From Chloroflexota bacterium (GTDB lineage Bacteria; Chloroflexota; Dehalococcoidia; Lucifugimonadales; Lucifugimonadaceae): a stretch of DNA of 33,831 bases. Position 1 is the first letter of the stretch. Every line of letters begins with the position of its first letter. The stretch spans positions 1-33,831 of the forward strand of contig JABIGL010000194.1 in the NCBI GenBank assembly GCA_018650185.1, read 5' to 3'. Made by a program: the position numbers and the translations under genes. Shown piece by piece: positions 1 to 7,417 of the stretch. The notes under the pieces are model-generated. The model was given only the letters and a program-made list of their open reading frames with translations, had not been told where the DNA came from and did no database searches.

Positions 1-430
1 AAACCGAGATATCCAGCGTGTCAGAAGATTTCAGCGCCCTGAATGCCCCGCCGTTATCCCTCAACTTTCCTCCCGGACCCGTGGGGAAGGCGTCTACAAA
101 TACAAGCTCGGTACTGTCTGGCAGCCCTGCCAACAACTCCCCAAACTTCTCCCACCCGGATGAGGACATCTGCGCAGAAGCGGCTCCTCCCCTCCCACGG
201 GTGGCGTTAGTGGCGTCCAACCGGCGCAATAACCCCCGGACCAGAACCAGCCGACGATCAGCCAGGAAAGGCACGGTACGGGCCGCAGCTTCAACCTCAC
301 CGGGCTTGAAGTTACGTCCCTCAAATTCAACGGTGTTGGACTCAGCGGCGTCCTCGCCAAGGGACAGGCGGATATTACGCACCGTTTCGTCGATGCCAAA
401 TTCATCGTCGCCGTGAAGTACCCGAATCAA
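1..430 (-). CDS. holA: DNA polymerase III delta subunit, HolA (5' part, runs off the left edge)
   Basis: The minus strand is open from a TTG at 430 to the window edge, giving about 143 residues that begin MIRVLHGDDEFGIDE. This matches the start of the HolA family, the clamp-loader delta subunit that opens the sliding clamp on DNA. Later segments such as RTVPFLADRRLVLVRGLL and LPDSTELVFVDA fit the family pattern of an AAA-like N-terminal domain without a functional P-loop. AGGGA lies about ten bases upstream of the TTG and supports that start. The C-terminal clamp-loader collar domain lies outside the window. It is divergent from the DUF1232 gene. The call rests on N-terminal similarity recognised by eye, and the fit is good. 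Confidence 0.8.
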   Translation of the reverse strand, partial: MIRVLHGDDEFGIDETVRNIRLSLGEDAAESNTVEFEGRNFKPGEVEAAARTVPFLADRRLVLVRGLLRRLDATNATRGRGGAASAQMSSSGWEKFGELLAGLPDSTELVFVDAFPTGPGGKLRDNGGAFRALKSSDTLDISV

Positions 431-595
431 ATGAGGCTGTTCCCTGATGGGATCTGAGATGGGGTGTGAAAAGAGAGTTTGATCGACCGATCGGCAGTTC
501 CAGTAATCGTCTTACTCACATCAAGAGTCGTCAGATAAACTGGATCCAGACTTTTCCGAAACGAACAGTTCTGTTCACCAGTCAAATTTTGCCCC

Positions 596-949
596 ATGCG
601 TGCCGTTCCACTTCTGAGGTATCTCTGGCTCATCCTGCCCGCCATTCGGCTGGCGTGGGGGCTGTTCCTGGATCGTCGCGTGCGAACGATCACCAAGGTT
701 CTGCCGATTCTCGCAGTCCTGTACGTGCTTTCGCCGTTAGACCTGCTACCGGACATAATACCGGTGGTCGGCTGGATGGACGACCTGATTGTGGCGGGCG
801 GTCTATTGCTGTTGTTTTTCATACTGGCCCCGACTGAAGTCGTTTTCGAGAGACTTCGGGGATCAACAAGTCGGAAAGAAACACAAAAACCCATTAGGGA
901 GACCATCGACGGAACGTTCCGGTACACCGACGAGGGCCCGCCCCGGTAG
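596..949 (+). CDS. DUF1232 (YkvA-type) small membrane protein
   Basis: This 117-residue protein has a hydrophobic N-terminal half and the segment LYVLSPLDLLPDIIPVVGWM around residues 42-61, the hallmark of the DUF1232 family. A second hydrophobic stretch (VAGGLLLLFFILAP) follows, so two or three membrane-associated helices are likely, with a charged C-terminal tail of about 40 residues. The family's biochemical role is unknown. No clear ribosome binding site precedes the ATG (the upstream bases are T/C-rich), so initiation may be leaderless or weak. It is divergent from holA, with about 165 bases between the starts. Confidence 0.75.
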   Translation: MRAVPLLRYLWLILPAIRLAWGLFLDRRVRTITKVLPILAVLYVLSPLDLLPDIIPVVGWMDDLIVAGGLLLLFFILAPTEVVFERLRGSTSRKETQKPIRETIDGTFRYTDEGPPR

Positions 950-1070
950 TTATCTGGCCCCAATTCCATAAACTTGAACACACGCGGCCATGAATTCGCG
1001 GCCGCCCACAAATCACAAGCAAATTAAATGGGCCAGTGGCCCCCCCCAACAATGAGGTAGTGCACGCGGA

Positions 1071-2168
1071 ATGCGCATAGGGATCATCGGACTACCGGCG
1101 AGCGGCAAAACAACGCTTTTTAACGCGCTCACACGCGGGCGAGCGGCGACGGGATTTGCCGCCGGTCGCGGGGCCAACATCGGGGTCGCACACGTCCCGG
1201 ACCACCGGTTGGACGCGCTTACGGAGCTTTACAAGCCGCAGCGCACCGTACCTGCAGAAGTCACCTATGTGGACCTGCCGGGACCGTCCGACTTTGACGG
1301 TCCAAAAGGCGGGATGTTCGCCGGTGAAGCGCTCACCCAACTACAAACGGTAGACGCTGTGCTAGTGGTCGTGCGTGCCTTTGATGACGACTCAGTTCCG
1401 CACGTTAAGGGTGAGACCAACTGGCGGCGTGACGTGGACGATCTCGCATTCGACCTTCTCTTCGCTGATATTGCGCTGCTGGACCGGCGTATTGAACGGA
1501 TCACGAAAGACTTGAAGGGGGCAAGCCAGGCCGATCGCGTCAAAATGAACGCCGATATCGAGTCCCTAAAAGAGCTTCAGGGAGAGCTGGAAGGCGGCAC
1601 CCCGCTGCGGGCGAGGGAGTTCACGGAGCAGGAACGTGGGGCTGTCCGGGATACGTTCCTGCTGTCCGCCTTGCCTTTTCTCGTCGCCATAAATATCGGC
1701 GAGGGCGATATCCCGAACTCCGACCAGATCTCGGCCGAGGGCTCCGAGTCCGTCGGGACCAAGCGTTCCGGTGCGGTCGCCGTTTGTGCTTCTCTTGAAG
1801 AAGAACTCGCCGGGATGAATGCGGAGGAAGAGGTCGATTTCCGGGAATCGATGGAAGCTGGTGAGTCCGGCCTCTCACGGATCATCAACCTTTCGTACGA
1901 CGTCCTGGGCCTGATCTCGTTCCTGACGGTCGGCGAAGACGAGGTCCGCGCCTGGACCGTTGAGCGAGACACACCGGCAGCCTCCGCCGCCGGTCAGATC
2001 CACTCCGACATCGAACGCGGCTTCATCCGCGGAGAGGTCGTCGCGTACGATGATCTCCTTGAATGTGGTAGCCAGGCAGAAGCGCGCAACCGCGGGTTGC
2101 TACGGTCTGAGGGCCGCGAATACCTGATGCAGGACGGAGACACCGTCAACTTCCTGTTCTCGGTCTAG
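1071..2168 (+). CDS. ychF: Obg-family NTPase YchF (OLA1-like)
   Basis: YchF is a ribosome-associated P-loop NTPase of the Obg family that often prefers ATP over GTP. The 365-residue length is the usual family size. Visible motifs are the P-loop GLPASGKT (residues 7-14), a G3-type DLPG near residue 69, and an NIGE sequence near residue 208 in place of the canonical NKxD, which is the YchF signature. The C-terminal part (about 280-365) has the family's TGS-like ending, including AWTVERDTPAASAAGQIHSDI, a GFIRGEV segment and the terminal DGDTVNFLFSV. The G3 reads DLPG rather than the more usual DIAGL. The next plus-strand gene starts about 60 bases downstream and may be co-transcribed. Confidence 0.88.
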   Translation: MRIGIIGLPASGKTTLFNALTRGRAATGFAAGRGANIGVAHVPDHRLDALTELYKPQRTVPAEVTYVDLPGPSDFDGPKGGMFAGEALTQLQTVDAVLVVVRAFDDDSVPHVKGETNWRRDVDDLAFDLLFADIALLDRRIERITKDLKGASQADRVKMNADIESLKELQGELEGGTPLRAREFTEQERGAVRDTFLLSALPFLVAINIGEGDIPNSDQISAEGSESVGTKRSGAVAVCASLEEELAGMNAEEEVDFRESMEAGESGLSRIINLSYDVLGLISFLTVGEDEVRAWTVERDTPAASAAGQIHSDIERGFIRGEVVAYDDLLECGSQAEARNRGLLRSEGREYLMQDGDTVNFLFSV

Positions 2169-2230
2169 AAGACACAACTAAGGTCGGCGACCCACCAGAC
2201 AGTGCTCGCCCACCCGGGAGAAGAGAATTA

Positions 2231-2986
2231 ATGGCTGAAGAACTCGGACGAATCAATAAGCCCGACGCCTCATCGGTGGTCGGCAAGCGCAAGGTGTACG
2301 TCGTCACGATGGTGTCGCCACTGCCCGGCGCACCCGAGGGGTACACCACCCGACTCAAGAACTACTGGGAGGCCGTCGACGCCAACGTAGGCCAACTTGA
2401 GGCGCGTGCGGGGATGGTCAACCGAATCTTCCACGAGGCCGTCTCGGTTTCAGGCGACCTTGGCCTGACCCTTGTATCGCAGGTGAACCAGCCAGCGTGG
2501 TCCATGATCAAGAGTCGGATGGAATCTGGTGCCTCGCTCGAAGCCTTCGACAACGACGACCTGTTTTCTCAGATAGTCGACTGGTCGAGATGTGCGCAGG
2601 TCGGTTTGACCAGTCAGGCAGTAGCTGACGTAATTCAAGAAAAGTACACCGAGGCGGCGCAGGCTCGATACGAACAAATGTCGAAGATCCTGGACGAGAA
2701 GCTTGGCGATTCCGAGTCGGCCATCCTGATCATGTCCTCAGCGCAGGGCATTACGATGCCCGAGGGTGCTGAGCAGTTCAACGTGATGCCGCCTGAGTTG
2801 GACGAACTGGCCCGGTGGACCCGCGAGATGAACGAAAAGATGATGGCGCAGGCTCAGGCACAGCAACAAGCCGCCGCTGCCGGGGCTGGGCCTAGTGTTG
2901 AACCCGGCCATGAAGGGCATTCTCACGGACCGGCTGGAGAGCCTGACGAAGGCGGGTCCGGGCTATGGACTCCGGGATCCAGCTAG
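2231..2986 (+). CDS. Conserved-looking protein of unknown function with His-rich tail
   Basis: I do not recognise this 251-residue protein. It is soluble-looking, with no signal peptide or membrane segment. The centre (about 55-190) is rich in predicted helix. A Gln/Ala-rich segment (QAQAQQQAAAAGAG) near residues 207-220 leads into a short tail with three histidines (HEGHSHG), suggesting a flexible, possibly metal-binding end. GGGAGAAGAGA just upstream of the ATG is a good ribosome binding site. Its 3' end overlaps the hemW start by 22 bases, so the two are probably translated from one message. Codon use looks like that of its neighbours, so it is a real gene despite the lack of a family call. 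Confidence 0.7.
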   Translation: MAEELGRINKPDASSVVGKRKVYVVTMVSPLPGAPEGYTTRLKNYWEAVDANVGQLEARAGMVNRIFHEAVSVSGDLGLTLVSQVNQPAWSMIKSRMESGASLEAFDNDDLFSQIVDWSRCAQVGLTSQAVADVIQEKYTEAAQARYEQMSKILDEKLGDSESAILIMSSAQGITMPEGAEQFNVMPPELDELARWTREMNEKMMAQAQAQQQAAAAGAGPSVEPGHEGHSHGPAGEPDEGGSGLWTPGSS

Positions 2987-4224
2987 AGGTCACAGGCGGC
3001 CCGTCTGAAATTACAGGCAGCCCGGACGGGCTGTCGCTGTACGTCCACATCCCGTTTTGTGAAACGAAGTGCCACTACTGCGACTTCAATACTTATGCGG
3101 GTATTGAGGCACTTATTCCCGGCTATCTGGGCGCGCTCGAAACCGAAATCCGATTCTGGGGTGAGCGGCTGAATCGACCGGTTGTGTCCACCGTTTTCTT
3201 CGGCGGAGGCACACCCTCTTACGTACCCATTGAGGGCATCGAAGCTATTTGTCGCGCCATATTCGAGGCGTTCAATGTGACGCCTGACGCCGAGGTGACG
3301 CTTGAATCGAATCCTGGTGACTACTCAAAGCGAGAACTCGGTCGATATCTAGAGGCCGGAATCAATCGGCTGAGTATCGGCGTGCAGAGCCTGGACGACG
3401 ATCTGCTGAAATCGCTGAGTAGACGGCATGACTCTGAGACCGCGGTAGGCGCGTACCGATCTGCCCGGGACGCGGGCTTTGACAATATCAATCTGGATTT
3501 GATGTTCGGGTTATCGGCCCAGACTGCCGACCAGTGGCGCTCGACCCTTGAACGGACTGTGGCGCTTAATCCGGAGCATCTGTCCCTCTACGCCCTGACG
3601 CTCGAACCTGAGACGCCGCTTGATGCAATGGTTCGCAGCGGTGAGGTGGAGGAACCTGACCCCGATCTGGCGGCCGAAATGTACCTCCATGCGGAGTCCG
3701 TTCTCGGCAACGCCGGTTTCGAACATTACGAGATCTCGAACTGGTCGCTCCCCGGTCGGGAAAGCAGACACAACCTCGCTTACTGGTTGAACGTCCCTTA
3801 TCTGGGGGTCGGGCCGGGCGCTCATTCGTTCCTACCGGGACGCCGTTTCTCTGCCTTGAGATCGCCTCGGCGGTATGTGGACTTGCTGTCTGGGACTATG
3901 CCTGACGGTGATCCTGTGGACGTACTCTCAGCGGTCGGATTGCTGGACTCAGTGGAGCCCGTAACGCCTGAGACAAAGCTAGCGGACACGATGATGATGG
4001 GGATGCGGCTGGCGCGTGGAATCCGGTCAGACGAGTTTCAGCAGCGGTTCGGGCTTGGGCTTGGTGAGGCGTTCGGGTCGCTGATCGAAGAGATGGTCGG
4101 TCTTGAACTGTTGGTGTCGGACAAAGACGGCATCAGGCTCAGCGACGGCGGACGTCTACTCGGCAACGAGGTTTTCGAACGCTTCGTAACAGCATCGGCC
4201 GAGGTTGAGCTGCCGGGCGATTAA
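2965..4224 (+). CDS. hemW: HemW-type radical SAM heme chaperone
   Basis: The 419-residue protein carries the radical SAM cluster motif CETKCHYCDF (Cys32, Cys36, Cys39), the GGGTPS motif at about 80-85 and the HNLAYW motif at 269-274. HNxxYW separates HemW, which binds heme and delivers it to respiratory enzymes, from true oxygen-independent coproporphyrinogen oxidase (HemN). The C-terminal HemN_C-like region (about 340-405) is present. The chosen ATG lies inside the 3' end of the preceding gene; no strong ribosome binding site is visible, so translational coupling is likely. Older annotation would call it coproporphyrinogen III oxidase-like; the HNxxYW motif argues against that activity. Confidence 0.87.
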   Translation: MDSGIQLEVTGGPSEITGSPDGLSLYVHIPFCETKCHYCDFNTYAGIEALIPGYLGALETEIRFWGERLNRPVVSTVFFGGGTPSYVPIEGIEAICRAIFEAFNVTPDAEVTLESNPGDYSKRELGRYLEAGINRLSIGVQSLDDDLLKSLSRRHDSETAVGAYRSARDAGFDNINLDLMFGLSAQTADQWRSTLERTVALNPEHLSLYALTLEPETPLDAMVRSGEVEEPDPDLAAEMYLHAESVLGNAGFEHYEISNWSLPGRESRHNLAYWLNVPYLGVGPGAHSFLPGRRFSALRSPRRYVDLLSGTMPDGDPVDVLSAVGLLDSVEPVTPETKLADTMMMGMRLARGIRSDEFQQRFGLGLGEAFGSLIEEMVGLELLVSDKDGIRLSDGGRLLGNEVFERFVTASAEVELPGD

Positions 4225-4739
4225 ATCTGATCCAGGGCACCCGGCGCGTATACCGGCACTGCCTCGATTCACAGGGCCGGGTTATTCGCGCGTCAACGCG
4301 AGGCGAAATATTACGGTTCCAGACGCATCCCTACTTAAGCATGTGTGATTTTCGGGGAGCAGAGTAGCTATCTCCGCAGAATTTCTTCCACAGGTCGATG
4401 AGATTGCTGTGCATCACATTCTTCAATGCCAGTTATTACTGTACGGGATGGGGGGGGTTGGTGATCGGGTCCGGACACGACGGCCGTAGCACAAACCCGG
4501 CAGTTATAAGCGCGTATCCACCATATTTCGCTAGTGTCAGGGACGAGTATGAGCAGGGACATACTGGTTGGAACCATGCCTCCTCTAACCCAATCGTCAA
4601 GACCGTTACAAAATGGATATTAGGGGGCATTTATTGCGCTTTTTGGAGAAAGGCTATAATCCTGTAACATCAAAGAAATCTCGTGCGACGAACGGATGTT
4701 CAGTTCTCCAATCCGTTTAACACGATATCGGGGTACGCA
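4225..4739. other. 515-base gene-poor stretch between hemW and the FG-GAP gene
   Basis: No convincing gene is visible here. By eye it is richer in A+T than the flanking genes and contains a run of eight G near 4450. An 89-codon frame at 4398-4667 has a composition unlike the neighbouring proteins and no family features. The hemW transcript must end somewhere here, but I see no clean hairpin with a T-run. A promoter-like element sits at the right end (4634-4660). Together with the downstream gene it resembles a small inserted island. Confidence 0.5.
4634..4660 (+). promoter_or_regulatory. Candidate sigma-70-type promoter for the FG-GAP gene
   Basis: A perfect TATAAT at 4655-4660 is preceded by TTGCGC at 4634-4639, a partial -35 match with a short 15-base spacer. 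It would start transcription about 70 bases before the preferred ATG at 4740. The -10 match is strong and the -35 is weak. Confidence 0.4.
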
Positions 4740-6131
4740 ATGAAGTTCACCATTTACATCACCGTATTCGCGTTTCTTGTTATTACGTTGGGGATCGGTG
4801 CATCTATTTCTCAGGCGATCGACTTGTCATTGTTAAGCGAACGCGTTTTCGAAGGTGACACAACCGTCACCCCAGAAGGGTTCGGCACAAAAATCGCCAT
4901 AGGCGATGTTAATGGCGATGGCATCGACGACCTTGTGGCCGGGGCTCCATTTTCCGACCACAAACTGAATGCGGGCACCGTTTATATCTGGTTTGGTCCA
5001 ATTTCAGAGGCCACGCAAGTAGCCTCGTCCGCAGATGTCATTATTCTGGGCGCAGATAGTCCTGATCAACTGGGGAGCGCTATCGCGGTCGGGGATCTTG
5101 ATCTCGATGGAACCAACGAGTTGATAATTGGTGCTCCCGAAACGCTCCCGCAAGGATCGGTATATATTTTTGAGGGCCCGATTTTGGGGACCTCTACCGG
5201 CCCAAAGATAATCGACATGAATTTGCCAGCGAATTACGCTGCGCGCATTATCGGGGGCCATTTGCCCAGCGGCTCCACTGGTGACAATACGGGTGGGGGA
5301 TTGGCTGTCGGCGAACTTACTGGAGACGCGTTCCCGGACATCGCAATCGGGGCGACAGGCCCGGACGTGAATGGCGAAAACTCTGGAGCCGTTTACGTGA
5401 TAGCTGGGAATGGCACACTGGACGCATTCGACGTGAATCTCAGCCTAGTACCCCCAGCTGGCGTGATTCTAGGCCCCTCATTCAAAGCAATTTTTGGGCG
5501 CGGTCTTGCGGTCGGAGACCTTGACGGTGACTCCCAATCAGATGTTGTTGTTGGTGCCCAGGACGCATTCCGGTCAGGAACCCGGCTAGGGGAAACGTAT
5601 GTAATCCAGGGTCCAATAACCGGGGTCATCGATCTGAGTTCATCACCTCCCGATCCGAAGGTTCTTTTACGCATTGATGGGGTCGACACTGAAGACGTCG
5701 CCGGAATCGCGCTCGCTATTGGAGATCTGGATTACGACGGGTCTCTCGATTTATTGATTGGTGCCGCCCATGCGGACATGTCGGACGGTGATAGCGCCGG
5801 GGAAGTTCACTTCTTGTCGAATCCGCTAAACGGAGCATTATCAAATCCGCACAGGCTTACCACCGCAACAATCGAGTTCATCGGGGAGCCGGGAGATGCC
5901 GCAGGGAGCGGACTAGCGGTGGGTGACGTCAACAATGATGGAAGGCAAAACCTGGCGATAGGTGCACCATCTATTGTGGGTGGTGCGGGAAAGGTGACCG
6001 CATTTTTCGACAATACGCCAGTGCCGACACCAACACCAGGGCCCCCATTCGATCCCCCGGGGCCACCTGATGATCCAGGGCCCCCTACGGATCCTGGACC
6101 GCCTATCGATCCCCCGGGGCGAGGAAGGTAG
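4740..6131 (+). CDS. Secreted FG-GAP (integrin-alpha type) beta-propeller repeat protein with Pro-rich tail
   Basis: From the ATG at 4740 the 463-residue product starts with a Sec signal peptide (MKFTIYITVFAFLVITLGIG, then ASISQA as a likely cleavage site). GGGGT a few bases upstream supports this start over an in-frame GTG at 4683. At least six FG-GAP repeats follow, each with a calcium-binding-type loop then a hydrophobic strand, for example DVNGDGIDDLVAGAP, DLDLDGTNELIIGAP, DLDYDGSLDLLIGAA and DVNNDGRQNLAIGAP. This is the pattern of a seven-bladed extracellular propeller. The last 35 residues are low-complexity Pro/Asp/Gly repeats (PTPTPGPPFDPPGPP). There is no sorting motif or C-terminal membrane anchor, so it is probably secreted. 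Its ligand is unknown. Base composition looks lower in G+C than its neighbours, hinting at transfer. Confidence 0.8.
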   Translation: MKFTIYITVFAFLVITLGIGASISQAIDLSLLSERVFEGDTTVTPEGFGTKIAIGDVNGDGIDDLVAGAPFSDHKLNAGTVYIWFGPISEATQVASSADVIILGADSPDQLGSAIAVGDLDLDGTNELIIGAPETLPQGSVYIFEGPILGTSTGPKIIDMNLPANYAARIIGGHLPSGSTGDNTGGGLAVGELTGDAFPDIAIGATGPDVNGENSGAVYVIAGNGTLDAFDVNLSLVPPAGVILGPSFKAIFGRGLAVGDLDGDSQSDVVVGAQDAFRSGTRLGETYVIQGPITGVIDLSSSPPDPKVLLRIDGVDTEDVAGIALAIGDLDYDGSLDLLIGAAHADMSDGDSAGEVHFLSNPLNGALSNPHRLTTATIEFIGEPGDAAGSGLAVGDVNNDGRQNLAIGAPSIVGGAGKVTAFFDNTPVPTPTPGPPFDPPGPPDDPGPPTDPGPPIDPPGRGR

Positions 6132-6135
6132 CGCA

Positions 6136-6166
6136 GCGAGTAGGACTGTAGGGCCCACCTACTCGC
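6136..6166. terminator. Hairpin between convergent genes
   Basis: GCGAGTAGG at 6136-6144 pairs perfectly with CCTACTCGC at 6158-6166, a 9-bp stem across the 27-base gap between the FG-GAP gene and nudC, overlapping the nudC stop codon. There is no T-run on either strand, so it may stall transcription or protect 3' ends in both directions rather than act as a classic terminator. Confidence 0.4.
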
Positions 6167-7151
6167 CGTTGGCCCAGGCTTTGATGATGTGGTGTGCTAT
6201 TGCAATCGGGCCAGGCACGCGGACACCTTCACCGCCCGGATCCTCCGTCAGCGAATAGTTCGGCGCGGACGCTATCTCGAGTGCCTCCAGCACCTCTTCG
6301 CGTGACACCCATCGGACATCCGTCATCTCCTCTGGATCGATCCGAATATCGGTCGTCGTCGCCTGCGCTATACAACCGATCATCAACGAAGACGGGAACG
6401 GCCACGGTTGCGAAGAGTGATACCGCACGTCGCCGACCCGGATACCACCTTCCTCCCACACTTCGCGCCGCACGGCTGCCTCGATTGATTCGCCCTGGTC
6501 AATGAAGCCGGCAAGCGCCGAGTAAAACCGGCTTCGACGCCGCGCACGTGTCTGCCCCAACAGGCATAACTCGCCTGAGGGATCCGTCACGGCCATGATC
6601 GCCACCGGGTCGGTACGCGGAAAGTGATGCGCCCCGCAAGAGTTACAGATCCGCTCCTTGCCACCCTTGGTCGAGTAGGTCGTGGCTCCGCAGTTCGGAC
6701 AGAACCCATGTCGCTGGTGCCAACCAACAACGGCCCGTGCGTGCGCCAGCGTCCCGGTCTCTTCGCCGGAAATCTCCGTGGCTACACCGCGAGCGTCTTC
6801 AAACGACGTGCCGCCTGGCAAGCCCAGCAGCTCTGCCGGATTCTCCTCGCCAGCACCGTCCACATCGGCAGCAACCTTGGCGCCGCCGGTCACGTCGAGC
6901 GCGAAGTGTGCGACGTCGTCTCTGATCCCAAGAAGAACTGGCTCAGCTTTCTCAGCCGCGTGCTCCAGGATGCTGTTGTCCTGCCAGGCAAGGCCCGGTG
7001 CATCGCCGTTGGTCGCCAGAGGATTAAGTCTCCAGAGCGGGAGAATACGGGAATCTGGGTTCGCAAGGCGTTCCTTGATCCACTGATCATCCCGGCGTTC
7101 TGCGTCCGCCCTGTCGAGGGGATCGCCGGCGAATATGTGCGTGAATGCCAA
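6159..7151 (-). CDS. nudC: NAD(H) pyrophosphatase / NAD-cap RNA hydrolase NudC
   Basis: NudC cleaves NAD(H) to NMN(H) and AMP and removes NAD caps from RNA 5' ends. The 330-residue protein has the expected architecture: an N-terminal domain (1-140), a four-Cys zinc ribbon (Cys151, Cys154, Cys169, Cys172), and a Nudix domain. The Nudix box runs from Gly215 to about Gly236 (GFIDQGES then RREVWEEGG). The NudC-specific SQPWPFPSS follows at about 247-255 and separates this family from other Nudix enzymes. The start is a TTG at 7151 with AGGAAGG nine bases upstream. It is convergent with the FG-GAP gene and divergent from selB. Confidence 0.92.
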   Translation of the reverse strand: MAFTHIFAGDPLDRADAERRDDQWIKERLANPDSRILPLWRLNPLATNGDAPGLAWQDNSILEHAAEKAEPVLLGIRDDVAHFALDVTGGAKVAADVDGAGEENPAELLGLPGGTSFEDARGVATEISGEETGTLAHARAVVGWHQRHGFCPNCGATTYSTKGGKERICNSCGAHHFPRTDPVAIMAVTDPSGELCLLGQTRARRRSRFYSALAGFIDQGESIEAAVRREVWEEGGIRVGDVRYHSSQPWPFPSSLMIGCIAQATTTDIRIDPEEMTDVRWVSREEVLEALEIASAPNYSLTEDPGGEGVRVPGPIAIAHHIIKAWANGE

Positions 7152-7272
7152 GCGGTGGTGCCTTCCTGTTACTGGCCTGATGTTTGGTCTGTTTTGTGGT
7201 CTGTTGCTGATCTGATGAGGTTCCTACTGGTCTAACGGGTTGCGATTGTACGTCCGCCCGGGGGTAGCCGTG

Positions 7273-7301
7273 GTGTCAGAAGGGTCGGGCGACGTTATAT
7301 G
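7273..7301 (+). promoter_or_regulatory. selB: Weak candidate promoter for selB
   Basis: GTGTCA (7273-7278) and TATATG (7296-7301) are 17 bases apart and each matches four of six consensus positions. They lie in the divergent nudC-selB gap about 115 bases before the preferred selB ATG. Matches this weak are expected by chance, so this is only a candidate. Confidence 0.2.
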
Positions 7302-7417
7302 GCCCGAATCCTGTGTTATCTTCCGAACCCTCGCGCCCGCGTGAGTCGGTCGGCAATCTAATGTCATCGCCTCAACCATTTAGACCGCATTCCAGTGATA
7401 GGGGCACCCTCCGGCCT

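Noticed and set aside
18-416. Open frame of 132 codons on the plus strand
   Set aside because: It is Ser/Pro/Arg-rich shadow sequence antisense to the clear holA reading frame on the minus strand.
427-1011. Open frame of 194 codons on the minus strand
   Set aside because: It is antisense to the DUF1232 gene and has no family features; composition is that of a shadow frame.
4398-4667. Open frame of 89 codons before the FG-GAP gene
   Set aside because: No family features, no good ribosome binding site, and codon use unlike neighbours; it also overlaps the candidate promoter.
6624-7235. Open frame of 203 codons on the plus strand
   Set aside because: It lies antisense to nudC, whose zinc-ribbon and Nudix motifs are intact.
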